Of a DNA stretch of 64,000 bases, positions 44,590 to 54,816 are shown one piece after another (the stretch's first letter is position 1; each line of letters starts with the position of its first letter). The stretch comes from Mixophyes australis (lineage: Eukaryota; Chordata; Amphibia; Anura; Limnodynastidae), in NCBI GenBank assembly GCA_036250195.1, contig JAVHZZ010000004.1:147450729-147514728 (forward strand), given 5' to 3'. A program made the position numbers and the translations under genes. The notes below the pieces were generated by a model that saw nothing but the letters and a program-made list of their open reading frames with translations, did no database searches and was not told the DNA's origin.

Positions 44590-45699
44590 TCCTAGATACA
44601 GCAATCTGAACAGCTGGCCATGTCTGGCGTCACCTTAGCAATGAATACACCATTTCTGCCACCACATAGCATTTATTGTGGTATCGTTATGTTCACCAGA
44701 ACGACTTATTAATGTTTCACACTTAAATCACATGTAGCATGAGCCTCCCTGGGCTTTGTAAGTTCATCAAGAATCAAGGAGAATATACTAGATTAAATGT
44801 ATTTAATCTGAAAATGTTTCCAAGGCTTATTTACAAAAATGAATAACAACACATACAACATGTTGCACAAATGAGTTTCAGAAAATAAAATAGGAAATAA
44901 AATCAGAGTACTACTTACTAGGTAGACTTGATGTGTGTGAGGGAACACAATCAAAGAATATGGGACATTTCAGTCTTGAATGATTCCCTCATGAAATGCA
45001 CACAGCAATGTCTAAAGCACAAGATTGTAAACCCTTCTTACAGGCTCTTAACCTTCACCTTAGGAATTACACTTTCAATTAAGTCAGATTGATTCCCAAA
45101 ATGACACAGAGCTTTCCAAAGTAAATTATCTATCACTAAAATATATGTTTGGGCACCTCAGAAAATCTCCCACCTCTGCTCTGCTTGAGTGACTGGACGG
45201 TTTACAACTTTGGGCTTCAAACACATCCAAGATCCTTATCTCTCTTGCTAGTTTCAAAAGACTCTATTAATTGCACAGGCCACCTATGTTAATCACCAAA
45301 GCGTACTTTAAGAGGTTACATAAAATGTACACATTGTCATATAACAGAAAATAACAATCAGTCATTTGATATACTACATCGTCACACACATCAATACACA
45401 TCTATAGGAAATAGAAAAATGTGTGCTATGTATAAAAATGTATTTAATTATGCAGACAGACAAATGTAATACACATATTTAATATTTTCATTTACGTGTA
45501 TTGAGTGTACAATAAAGTGACACACAGCTATAATTAAGGAGGAAGACATAAGCAATACATATATAAATAAAACATTGTTTTTTTTTATAAGACTATACTG
45601 ACAAAGGTTTATAATTAAACTGGCAAACATATGCTATTGCATTAATGCAATAGACACCTGCTATTGCTTTACTGTCCGAAGCATCTAATTACAAAATGA
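44590..45699. other. Non-coding stretch with a 20-bp palindrome
   Basis: At 45634-45653 ctattgcattaatgcaatag is a perfect palindrome. Otherwise it is AT-rich sequence without recognisable genes. Confidence 0.5.
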
Positions 45700-46024
45700 G
45701 TGATGTGCGGATACCACACCATGTGGGACTGGTAGAGGCATCAGAAATTAACATATACACACACCCCAAAAGGGGTCGCAGCTCGAGAAACTATCGGCAC
45801 TTGGTCGTGGATCGATCAGAAAATTATACACACTACACGATCGTTAGGTGGATTAGTCAGAAAATAGTAAATAGTACGATCAACCAAATGAGCCGACAAT
45901 CGACACTTTGGTATGATTTTCAACCATTGTGTCACTATACACACTAACCCGACTTCCGAGTGAACGGTCCTATGTCAGCTGATTTGCCTGATTATTGGAC
46001 GAAAACGTTCCAGTGTGTACCTAG
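45700..46024. mobile_element. MITE end, CTAGGTACACACTG type, right part
   Basis: The segment ends ...cagtgtgtacctag, the exact inverted complement of the end at 41301. Its interior is rich in CGATC/GATCG words (cgtggatcgatcag, cacgatcgttagg), unusual against the CpG-poor surroundings. The left boundary is not visible. Confidence 0.5.
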
Positions 46025-47639
46025 ACTAATTTTTATTCCCATTCCTTCATAATCATCATTTCACACCTCCCAACAATATTATTGTTATCTCTCAACATTG
46101 TCATTACCTATTATTTATGTATAGTCCTTTATTTATATAATGCCTTCATATTATGAACCACATGACAGAGAATGTTTAATCATTCACATCAGTCCCTTAC
46201 AAGTGTAAATTTTGTGTCCCGTAAGTAAGCATCAAGTTACCGTTGCAAAATTGAATTCCATATCTCAAGATATGTGCAGCTCAAAAGGCAGTGTATAGAT
46301 GCTCCAGCATCAACATACGATGTAAGCATATCATGATTATTTATTTCATGATGATGATGCTGTTTAAAAAATAACCAAATAAATAAATAAGGGAGCCACC
46401 CTAAAATAAGTAACCAGCACTAGTGCTTTAGTACAACTAAAGGAAGGAACAACATGCAAGGGGTCGCTCTGCAAAGCGAGTGGCAATCAGCATAAGGCTA
46501 TTCCAGGCTGGCACACAATAACAGGGAAGCCACATTTTGGTCGTAATGTACGGAGTGGACTTCCAAATTAAAAACATGCATGTCCTTGTGCTGAATAGGA
46601 CTTGAATTCATTCAGGAACCCATTGGATAGTGGATGACAAAGGTATGGTTTAGAGTGCAAAAATCATGTGTGTGGAACTAAAAATGTAAGCAAGCCCTGG
46701 CAAATATTGTCTGCTTGGGCATGCTAACGCTTGTGGAACTTGTGGAGCTACATGCTCCTGGATGCCAACATCCAGGACCCACTGAAAACATGTATTCACT
46801 TATTTTAAAACACTACTCACACAAACTCATTTCATTATTCTCCTTAATCCATTAGGAATCTTCTTTCCCCTTTCCTGAACAGCTCCAACAGGAAAAAACC
46901 CTGATACAAGAATGAGCACTTGCTCCTCCTCAATGCAAATGATTGAACTTAATTAATCCTTAGGGGTCAATACATAAAAAGCCAATCAGAGTGGTTTTCC
47001 ACACTCCAGCCAGTCTTGCAAGCCACTTTAATTGGTTGTATGTCTATTGATCTAGTTCATTCATTCTTGTTGTTGTACCAGGGTTTTGTTTTATACTATT
47101 GCATTACTTGAAGCCAGCCCAGTCTGGCATAGCTTGATAATTGTTGCTGCTTTTACAGGGGGACCTCACACTCATTGTCCTTCTGCTTTAGTGGTACCCA
47201 GCCCAGGCTATAGTCCAGGTGCTGGTTAGTTATTTTAGGGCTTAGGCACACATTTATTTATTAATATTTTAAGATCTGGAGTTTTAGCCTTCTTTAAATA
47301 GACAGTATCTCTGACGGCATGCGACACTTATGGTTACATACCCCTACTGTAGATAACTTGCACTTGCACATCACTCATTTGCATATGGGCTGTAACTGTA
47401 GGTTACATAGACATCAAAATTCCACTCTATATTACAGTATGGTAAAACAAGGCAGCTAGCAATTTAGCTCATGTTCAATTCTAAATCAGGCTCTAAATTC
47501 TCAACCACACAAACATTGGTGCTAACTTCATCCATCAGAGGCCAAGTAACTTACTGGCAGAGGTAGAAGTGAGCATCACCTGGCTCCATAGCAAAATTTG
47601 GTTAGTAGGCCAAGCAATATCGATCTAACATCCCATCCC
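46025..47639. other. Non-coding stretch with a LINE-tail-like repeat
   Basis: At about 46118-46215 the phrases tcctttatttatataatgcc and cattcacatcagtccc repeat the LINE-tail-like motif of 3825-3975. The rest (46.2-47.6 kb) holds no recognisable gene or inverted repeat. Confidence 0.45.
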
Positions 47640-47757
47640 CCTCTACTCTCAAAATAAGTAACCCATGCAAACATGGAGAGAATATAAAAACTGCACACAG
47701 ACAGGGTTGGAATCGAAATCAGTCAAAATGCAGTGATATAACAATGCTAACCATTGC
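47640..47757 (-). repeat. tRNA-headed SINE (same family as 3249-3362)
   Basis: On the minus strand the copy begins with an A-box-like CAATGGTTAGCATTG, continues to a B-box-like GATTTCGATTCCAACC (47720-47705), then tgtctgtgtgcagtttttat and ctccatgtttgcatgggtta, the central domain also seen at 3.25 kb. Internal polymerase III promoter boxes in this order identify a tRNA-derived SINE. It is truncated before the end of the central domain. Confidence 0.6.
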
Positions 47758-48033
47758 TCCTCTATGTCATTCCAGAGATATTTTGGCTTTTTCATTGTCC
47801 CTTTTCTGGCTCTCTTGAAACTTTGATAATTTCTACATGTGTCTAATTTAACATTTTGCTGGGTGTTCATGTTTGCTATTTATTTACTTGACATTTCAGC
47901 AGAGATGGAAGAAAAATGAGTTCTACTACCCACAAATTTGCTGTTCTCATTCTGCAACATGAGACAGAACAATTCTGGGTCCCTGCAGCATCTGTGTAAG
48001 GCAGAAGCCAGACATGCATACAGACTTGAGCCT

Positions 48034-48041
48034 GACAGAAC
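48034..48041. repeat. 8-bp target duplication GACAGAAC, left copy
   Basis: GACAGAAC precedes the left terminus and recurs at 54809-54816 directly after the right terminus. An exact 8-bp duplication is diagnostic of hAT transposition and shows that the ends are correctly placed. Confidence 0.95.
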
Positions 48042-48200
48042 TAGAGATGGGCGGGTCCGGTTCTCCGAGAACCGAACCCACCCGAACTTTGGGTATCCGA
48101 GTACCGAGCTGAGCAGCTCGGTACTCTCCCGCCCATTCCGAATCCAAATCGAGGCCGAACGTCATTGTGACGTTGTCGGATCTCGGGACTCGGTTCTCGC
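48042..48200. promoter_or_regulatory. hAT left terminus and subterminal region
   Basis: After TAGAGATGG the region contains overlapping inverted words: ggttctccgagaacc (48059-48073), gtaccgagctgagcagctcg and ggtac, plus a later tctcgggactcggttctcg. Clusters of short repeats next to hAT termini normally bind the transposase. A TATA-like ttataaatac lies at about 48212-48221, so the promoter is probably just inside this end. Confidence 0.6.
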
Positions 48201-48390
48201 GATACTTCAACTTTATAAATACACTCCTCCACAGCAATCCATCGCCATTTGACAGAGGGAGAGAGCAGGGTGTAGTCATAGGCTAATTAGAGCAGGGACA
48301 GAGAATACAATATTGTTCTTGCAATTGCTCTAACCAAAATCGCTAGTGCAGAGAGGAGGATAGAGGTTTATTATTTTTTCTTCATATTTG

Positions 48391-50510
48391 GCACTCCCCA
48401 GCGCTTTTGGGGTGTCCCCCATAATTGTGCATTAATATTTCTGGCTGTCAAAAGTCATATCTGTCAGCAGTATCTACTAAATAATTTGTAGCACACCTCA
48501 GTGTTTTTGGGGTGTCCTCCCTAATTGTGCATTAATATTTCTGGCTGTCAAAAGTCATATCTGTCAGCAGTATCTACTAAATAATTTTTAGCACTCCTCA
48601 GTGTTTTTGGGGTGTCCTCCCTAATTGTGCATTAATATTTCTGGCTGTCAAAAGTCATATCTGTCAGCAGTATCTACTCAATAATTTTTAGCACTCCTCA
48701 GTGTTTTTGGGGTGTCCTCCCTAATTGTGCATTAATATTTCTGGCTGTCAAAAGTCATATCTGTCAGCAGTATCTACTCAATAATTTTTAGCACTCCTCA
48801 GTGTTTTTGGGGTGTCCTCCCTAATTGTGCATTAATATTTCTGGCTGTCAAAAGTCATATCTGTCAGCAGTATCTACTCAATAATTTTTAGCACTCCTCA
48901 GTGTTTTTGGGGTGTCCTCCCTAATTGTGCATTAATATTTCTGGCTGTCAAAAGTCATATCTGTCAGCAGTATCTACTCAATAATTTTTAGCACTCCTCA
49001 GTGTTTTTGGGGTGTCCTCCCTAATTGTGCATTAATATTTCTGGCTGTCAAAAGTCATATCTGTCAGCAGTATCTACTCAATAATTTTTAGCACTCCTCA
49101 GTGTTTTTGGGGTGTCCTCCCTAATTGTGCATTAATATTTCTGGCTGTCAAAAGTCATATCTGTCAGCAGTATCTACTCAATAATTTTTAGCACTCCTCA
49201 GTGTTTTTGGGGTGTCCTCCCTAATTGTGCATTAATATTTCTGGCTGTCAAAAGTCATATCTGTCAGCAGTATCTACTCAATAATTTTTAGCACTCCTCA
49301 GTGTTTTTGGGGTGTCCTCCCTAATTGTGCATTAATATTTCTGGCTGTCAAAAGTCATATCTGTCAGCAGTATCTACTCAATAATTTTTAGCACTCCTCA
49401 GTGTTTTTGGGGTGTCCTCCCTAATTGTGCATTAATATTTCTGGCTGTCAAAAGTCATATCTGTCAGCAGTATCTACTCAATAATTTTTAGCACTCCTCA
49501 GTGTTTTTGGGGTGTCCTCCCTAATTGTGCATTAATATTTCTGGCTGTCAAAAGTCATATCTGTCAGCAGTATCTACTCAATAATTTTTAGCACTCCTCA
49601 GTGTTTTTGGGGTGTCCTCCCTAATTGTGCATTAATATTTCTGGCTGTCAAAAGTCATATCTGTCAGCAGTATCTACTCAATAATTTTTAGCACTCCTCA
49701 GTGTTTTTGGGGTGTCCTCCCTAATTGTGCATTAATATTTCTGGCTGTCAAAAGTCATATCTGTCAGCAGTATCTACTCAATAATTTTTAGCACTCCTCA
49801 GTGTTTTTGGGGTGTCCTCCCTAATTGTGCATTAATATTTCTGGCTGTCAAAAGTCATATCTGTCAGCAGTATCTACTCAATAATTTTTAGCACTCCTCA
49901 GTGTTTTTGGGGTGTCCTCCCTAATTGTGCATTAATATTTCTGGCTGTCAAAAGTCATATCTGTCAGCAGTATCTACTCAATAATTTTTAGCACTCCTCA
50001 GTGTTTTTGGGGTGTCCTCCCTAATTGTGCATTAATATTTCTGGCTGTCAAAAGTCATATCTGTCAGCAGTATCTACTCAATAATTTTTAGCACTCCTCA
50101 GTGTTTTTGGGGTGTCCTCCCTAATTGTGCATTAATATTTCTGGCTGTCAAAAGTCATATCTGTCAGCAGTATCTACTCAATAATTTTTAGCACTCCTCA
50201 GTGTTTTTGGGGTGTCCTCCCTAATTGTGCATTAATATTTCTGGCTGTCAAAAGTCATATCTGTCAGCAGTATCTACTCAATAATTTTTAGCACTCCTCA
50301 GTGTTTTTGGGGTGTCCTCCCTAATTGTGCATTAATATTTCTGGCTGTCAAAAGTCATATCTGTCAGCAGTATCTACTCAATAATTTTTAGCACTCCTCA
50401 GTGTTTTTGGGGTGTCCTCCCTAATTGTGCATTAATATTTCTGGCTGTCAAAAGTCATAACTGTCAGCAGAATCTACTAAATAATTTTTAGCACTCCCCA
50501 GTGGTTTGCG
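48391..50510 (+). repeat. Array of 21 units of exactly 100 bp
   Basis: gtgtttttgg (first copy gcgcttttgg) recurs at 48401, 48501, 48601 and so on every 100 bp to 50401, with a diverged gtggtttgcg at 50501. Units 3 to 20 appear identical by eye; the first two and the last carry variants (tactaa instead of tactca). Each unit contains tatctact(c/a)aataatttttag, which looks like a branch-point and 3' splice-site arrangement. The array ends 7 bp before the transposase ATG, so it forms the leader or a 5' intron of the gene. It has no continuous coding frame. Confidence 0.97.
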
Positions 50511-50516
50511 CTCAGA

Positions 50517-53510
50517 ATGGATTCAAAGCAGTCCACATATGATCTAAATGAGCAACCAGGTTCTGTCACCAGTCCTGATGTTAGTGTTCCCAGTACGTCA
50601 TCTGGCCAAGGCGATGTCAAACAACAGAGTGTTTTCAAATTAGTGCAAAAAACAAAAACCCAAAAAATTTTTACTGTATTGAAGCGAAAAAGAAGTGTAA
50701 CTGAGCAAAAGTTAAGTGACGATAAAAAAAAAATTGCAAGCATGCCATTCTACACACGCAGTGGCAAAGAGAGAATGAGGCCTTCACCTTTGGCTATTAG
50801 TGGCAGATCCCAAAAAGTTACCCAGGCTACAATTGGTGCACAACTACTGTTACGCGTCAAAGCTGAGCTGCAAGATAACAGTGAGGCATTACAGGAGAAT
50901 ATTTGCTCTGATTCACAAATGACAACAATCCCTGTGGAGAGTCCATCCAACAGTGGGATGTCTAATCGTGAGCATTCTGCTGATGTGTGCCTTAATAGCC
51001 CGAGTGTAGCCGGTGATACCCAAATTGAGGATGCCACTTTGGAATTAGAAGAGGATGAGGGGGAGATTTGTGTAGGCGACGAGGGCGCTAATGAGGATGT
51101 TGATGAGGATGAGGTTGTTTGTGTAAGTCCTGCACCAGTGGCAGCAGTTCTGGCACGTGACAAGAAAAAGGCCATTGTCATGCCTGGGCATAAAACAAAA
51201 AAATCCACTTCTTATGTGTGGAATTATTTCTACCCAAATCCAGACAACAATTGTATAGCCATTTGTAGTGTATGTGAAGCCACAGTCAGTCGAGGGAGGG
51301 ACCTTAACCATCTTGGAACCTCGTCTATGTTACGCCATTTAACGAGAGTTCATGGCAAAGTGTTGGGAAAAGCTGAAAGTTCTTCCCAAAAGAATACAAG
51401 CACTCCCTCATCAGCTAAGACCCTCCGCTCACCGACATACCGACGGCTACAAAATACACCCACCACACCATCCTCATCAATATCCTCAGTAGCGCTCGGA
51501 GTTAGCCCGGCATCCCACTTAAGGCTGGATGACTCCGGCACTATTATTGATTCCTCTGAAGAAAGCGTTAGTCCTGCTGCTGCTGTTGCTGCTGCTGGGG
51601 GTGAATCGTCATCCCAGAGGCAGGTGAATAAAATGAGCAGTCCTACATTTCAGCAATTAACTGTGAAACAATCATTTGCGAGGGGAAGCAAATATGACAG
51701 CAGTCACCCAGTCGCCAAGCGAATCACAGACGCCATGGCTGCAATGTTAGTGTTAGATCTGCGTCCAATCTCCACAATAAACGCAGCTGGTTTTTCACAG
51801 TTAATTGAGGTTTTGTGTCCGCGTTACAGAATTCCATCGCGACACCATTTCTCCCGTAAAGCTATTCCACAACTATACCAAAAAGTGTGTAAAAATGTAG
51901 AGATTGCGCTGAAAAATGCCATTCTGCCCACTGTTCACTTAACCACAGATATGTGGACAAGTGGAAGTGGCCAAACCAAAGACTATATGACTGTGACAGC
52001 CCACTGGGTTGGTCATTCACCTTCACCAGCAGGAACAGCAGCAGCATGTACACCACTACGTAACATTTGTCACAGGCAGGCCACTCTTTGTATCACCGGC
52101 TTCACTAACAGGCATACGGCTGACAATTTGTTACGCAAACTGAGAGATGTGATTGATGCATGGCTTATACCACTCGGACTCTCCCCAGGGTATGTCATTT
52201 CAGATAACGCCAACAATATAGTGCGAGCATTACAGCTGGGTGATTTCCAACATATTCCCTGTTTTGCTCACACCATCAACTTGGTGGTGCAGAGCTTCCT
52301 ACGAAATAACCGTGAGGTGCAGGAGATGCTTTCGGTGGCCCGTAAAATTTCAGGCCATTTCAGGCATTCAGCCACAGCATGTAGGAGATTACAGCAGCTC
52401 CAAGAGCAGTTTAACTTGCCCTGCCACCAACTTAAGCAAGAGGTGGTAACTCGGTGGAATTCCACCCTGTACATGCTTCAGAGGATGGAGGAACAGCGCA
52501 AAGCCATCCAAGCATATTGCACAAGTCATGACATTGGGAAAGGAGGGGGGATGTATTTCACTCTTGCACAGTGGGGAATCCTTTCAGTACTGTGCAAGGT
52601 GCTGAAACCATTTGAAGTTGTGACATGTGAGGTCAGTGCAGACTCTGCTAGTTTGAGCCAAGTCATTCCTTTAATTAGACTATTGGAAAAGCAGCTTGAG
52701 AAAATGAAGGAGGAGCTGAAAGCAAGCAATTCAGCAAAGTATGTTGGCCTTGTCGATCAAGTACTTAATTCGCTTCACAATGATCCTCGAGTTATTAAGA
52801 TCTTGAACTCGGATCAGTACGTTTTGGCCACTGTGCTTGATCCAAGGTTTAAAACCTACATTGAGTCTTTACTTGTAAATGAGCGAGATGTGAACTTTTG
52901 CAAGGAGCTATTGCTCAGCAAGTTGGCCGCTGAACTGGGCCTCGGCTTGACGACGTGTCCTCCTTCACTTTCTCAAGCTGTTGCTCGTAAAAAATTAAAT
53001 TTCCAAAAAAGAAGCAGGGAAGACACAGGGGGCAGACCAGAACAATTTAACATCTGGGCTGGTTTGAAGGATTTTTCAAAAAAATGTGTCACTTTGCCCA
53101 TAACTCCATCCAATATGAGTATAAACATGCAAAGGATGGTGGAGGATTACTTTCAAGAGGTAGTTGATATGGAAATGTCAGACAGTCCCTTTCCTTACTG
53201 GGAAGAAAAGCAGGCCATTTGGAAACCCATGTACAAACTTGCTTTGCAATACCTAAGCTGCCCACCCTCCAGTGTGTACTCTGAACGAGTGTTCAGCACA
53301 GCAGGGAACTTAGTCAGTGATCGCCGTAGAAGGTTACTTCCCAAAAATGTGGAGAAAATGATGTTTATAAAAATGAACTACATCTTCCACGAGGAAGGCC
53401 TTCACCATCCAAGACATCCAAGCACTGACTGTTCTCTAATGGCGGATTCAAGCGGCGATGAATTGATAGTCTGTGATGATGACATACACACTGATGAGGG
53501 TGAGGATTAA
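50517..53510 (+). CDS. hAT transposase with BED zinc finger (997 aa)
   Basis: The intact frame begins at the first ATG after the 100-bp array. A Ser/Lys-rich N-terminal region (1-170) and an acidic stretch (175-200, EEDEGE...DEDEV) precede a BED finger at about 233-280 with C250, C253, H274 and H279, which binds the element ends. The RNase H-like transposase follows: TTDMWTS (D478), VISDNANN (D563), CFAH (582-585) before the helical insertion, and TRWNSTLYML (W647). The C-terminal dimerisation part has SSVYSERVFSTAGNLVSDRR (E923). The DDE residues are all present and there is no stop or shift. The best family fit is the ZBED/Ac-like hAT group. An acidic tail (DDDIHTDEGED) ends the protein. 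It excises and integrates the element; a domesticated host role is not indicated because termini and target duplication are intact. Confidence 0.93.
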   Translation: MDSKQSTYDLNEQPGSVTSPDVSVPSTSSGQGDVKQQSVFKLVQKTKTQKIFTVLKRKRSVTEQKLSDDKKKIASMPFYTRSGKERMRPSPLAISGRSQKVTQATIGAQLLLRVKAELQDNSEALQENICSDSQMTTIPVESPSNSGMSNREHSADVCLNSPSVAGDTQIEDATLELEEDEGEICVGDEGANEDVDEDEVVCVSPAPVAAVLARDKKKAIVMPGHKTKKSTSYVWNYFYPNPDNNCIAICSVCEATVSRGRDLNHLGTSSMLRHLTRVHGKVLGKAESSSQKNTSTPSSAKTLRSPTYRRLQNTPTTPSSSISSVALGVSPASHLRLDDSGTIIDSSEESVSPAAAVAAAGGESSSQRQVNKMSSPTFQQLTVKQSFARGSKYDSSHPVAKRITDAMAAMLVLDLRPISTINAAGFSQLIEVLCPRYRIPSRHHFSRKAIPQLYQKVCKNVEIALKNAILPTVHLTTDMWTSGSGQTKDYMTVTAHWVGHSPSPAGTAAACTPLRNICHRQATLCITGFTNRHTADNLLRKLRDVIDAWLIPLGLSPGYVISDNANNIVRALQLGDFQHIPCFAHTINLVVQSFLRNNREVQEMLSVARKISGHFRHSATACRRLQQLQEQFNLPCHQLKQEVVTRWNSTLYMLQRMEEQRKAIQAYCTSHDIGKGGGMYFTLAQWGILSVLCKVLKPFEVVTCEVSADSASLSQVIPLIRLLEKQLEKMKEELKASNSAKYVGLVDQVLNSLHNDPRVIKILNSDQYVLATVLDPRFKTYIESLLVNERDVNFCKELLLSKLAAELGLGLTTCPPSLSQAVARKKLNFQKRSREDTGGRPEQFNIWAGLKDFSKKCVTLPITPSNMSINMQRMVEDYFQEVVDMEMSDSPFPYWEEKQAIWKPMYKLALQYLSCPPSSVYSERVFSTAGNLVSDRRRRLLPKNVEKMMFIKMNYIFHEEGLHHPRHPSTDCSLMADSSGDELIVCDDDIHTDEGED

Positions 53511-53646
53511 GCTGAAGATGATGCCAATAACATCTTTTTAAAACTTTCTATGTAAGTGTAGGGTGCAATCTACCCCCAAAGAGGAAAGGGACTTGTGGCA
53601 TTTCCATATCACATACCATCTTGAAAGGCTGCTGTTAGGGCAATTT
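53511..53646. other. hAT 3' non-coding segment
   Basis: Unique-looking sequence between the TAA stop and the second tandem array. It contains no obvious polyadenylation signal. A better candidate is aataaa at about 54519, beyond the array. Confidence 0.5.
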
Positions 53647-54420
53647 ATCCTTAAGGGTAGGGTGTCATAGACAGAGTGACCCTAAACTGGCTTTGTCCAT
53701 TTTTCATAATATTGTACAGTCTATAATGGCTGAATTTTTGGGTATTTTATACAAGTGGAGGGGGGCCTAGAGAGACAGAGTGACCCCAAACTGTCTTTCT
53801 CCATGTCAATTAATATTGTACAGTCTATAATGGCTGAATTTTTTAGTATTTTATACAAGTGGAGGGGGGCCTAGAGAGACAGAAACCAAACTGGCTTTCT
53901 CCATGTCAATTAATATTGTACAGTCTATAATGGCTGAATTTTTTGGTATTTTATACAAGTGGAGGGGGGCCTAGAGAGACAGAGTGACCCCAAACTGTCT
54001 TTCTCCATGTCAATTAATATTGTACAGTCTATAATGGCTGAATTTTTTAGTATTTTATACAAGTGGAGGGGGGCCTTGAGAGACAGAAACCAAACTGGCT
54101 TTCTCCATGTCAATTAATATTGTACAGTCTATAATGGCTGAATTTTTTGGTATTTTATACAAGTGGAGGGGGGCCTTGAGAGACAGAAACCAAACTGGCT
54201 TTCTCCATGTCAATTAATATTGTACAGTCTATAATGGCTGAATTTTTTGGTATTTTATACAAGTGGAGGGGGGCCTTGAGAGACAGAAACCAAACTGGCT
54301 TTCTCCATGTCAATTAATATTGTACAGTCTATAATGGCTGAATTTTTTGTTTTTTTAAAAAAGTGGAGGGGGGCCTATAGAGACAGAAAGCAAACTGTCT
54401 TTTTCCATTTCTTTACATAT
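53647..54420 (+). repeat. Second tandem array, ~100/104-bp units, about 7 copies
   Basis: The word cagtctataatggctgaatt recurs at 53717, 53821, 53921, 54025, 54125, 54225 and 54325, so the spacing is 104, 100, 104, 100, 100 and 100 bp. The 104-bp form has agagtgaccccaaactg where the 100-bp form has agaaaccaaactg. The first and last units are diverged. The sequence is unrelated to the upstream 100-bp unit although the period is the same. Confidence 0.95.
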
Positions 54421-54639
54421 TTAACTATAAGTGTAGGGTGTAATATACATTCAAAGACGATGGCTGCATTGCCAATATGCATAGATGGAGAGGAAGACAA
54501 TCTGTTTTGTGTGTAGAATAAATGAAGGCCTACCAACGAAGAATTAAACAGTTTTTTTGGATGATTTATTACCTCAACAATTAGATTACTTATCTCTAAA
54601 ACAGTTGGAGCACTAAATTGGGTTATTTTAGGCACAAAA

Positions 54640-54808
54640 ACATGTATTTTCCAACAAAATAGCAAAACAAAACCAAACAAAAACAAAACCAAAACCAAAA
54701 CACGCAATGGCGGTTTTGCAAAACCAAAACCAAAACCAAAACACGACGGTAATCCAGATCCAAAACCGAATCCAAAACCAAAACACGGGGGTCAGTGACC
54801 ATCTCTAG
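54640..54808. promoter_or_regulatory. hAT right terminus with AAACCAAAAC-rich subterminal repeats
   Basis: From about 54660 the words aaaccaaaac / aaaacaaaacc recur at least eight times, interrupted by cacgcaatgg, cacgacgg and cacgggggtcagtgacc, and end at CCATCTCTA. Such clusters are characteristic transposase-binding subterminal repeats of hAT elements. The left end lacks this motif and has CCGAACC/GAGAACC words instead, so the two ends are asymmetric. Confidence 0.75.
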
Positions 54809-54816
54809 ACAGAACC

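Larger units (their letters stand above)
48042..54808 (+). mobile_element. Complete hAT transposon, 6.77 kb, apparently autonomous
   Basis: The ends are TAGAGATGG (left) and its inverted complement CCATCTCTA (right), flanked by an exact 8-bp duplication. Between them lie a left subterminal region with ccgaacc/ggtaccgagct-type inverted words (48.05-48.2 kb), a short unique leader, a 21 x 100-bp array, one uninterrupted 997-codon transposase frame, a second tandem array, and a right subterminal region rich in aaaccaaaac words. The intact frame and the exact duplication suggest a young insertion, possibly still active. It is unusually long for a hAT because of the two arrays. Confidence 0.93.

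Noticed and set aside
48401..50500. Possible CRISPR array or satellite of the host
   Set aside because: Units are contiguous without spacers and lie inside the hAT between its duplicated target sites, so the array belongs to the transposon.
50517..53510. Domesticated ZBED-like host gene
   Set aside because: The frame lies between intact termini and an exact 8-bp target duplication, which indicates an ordinary transposon.
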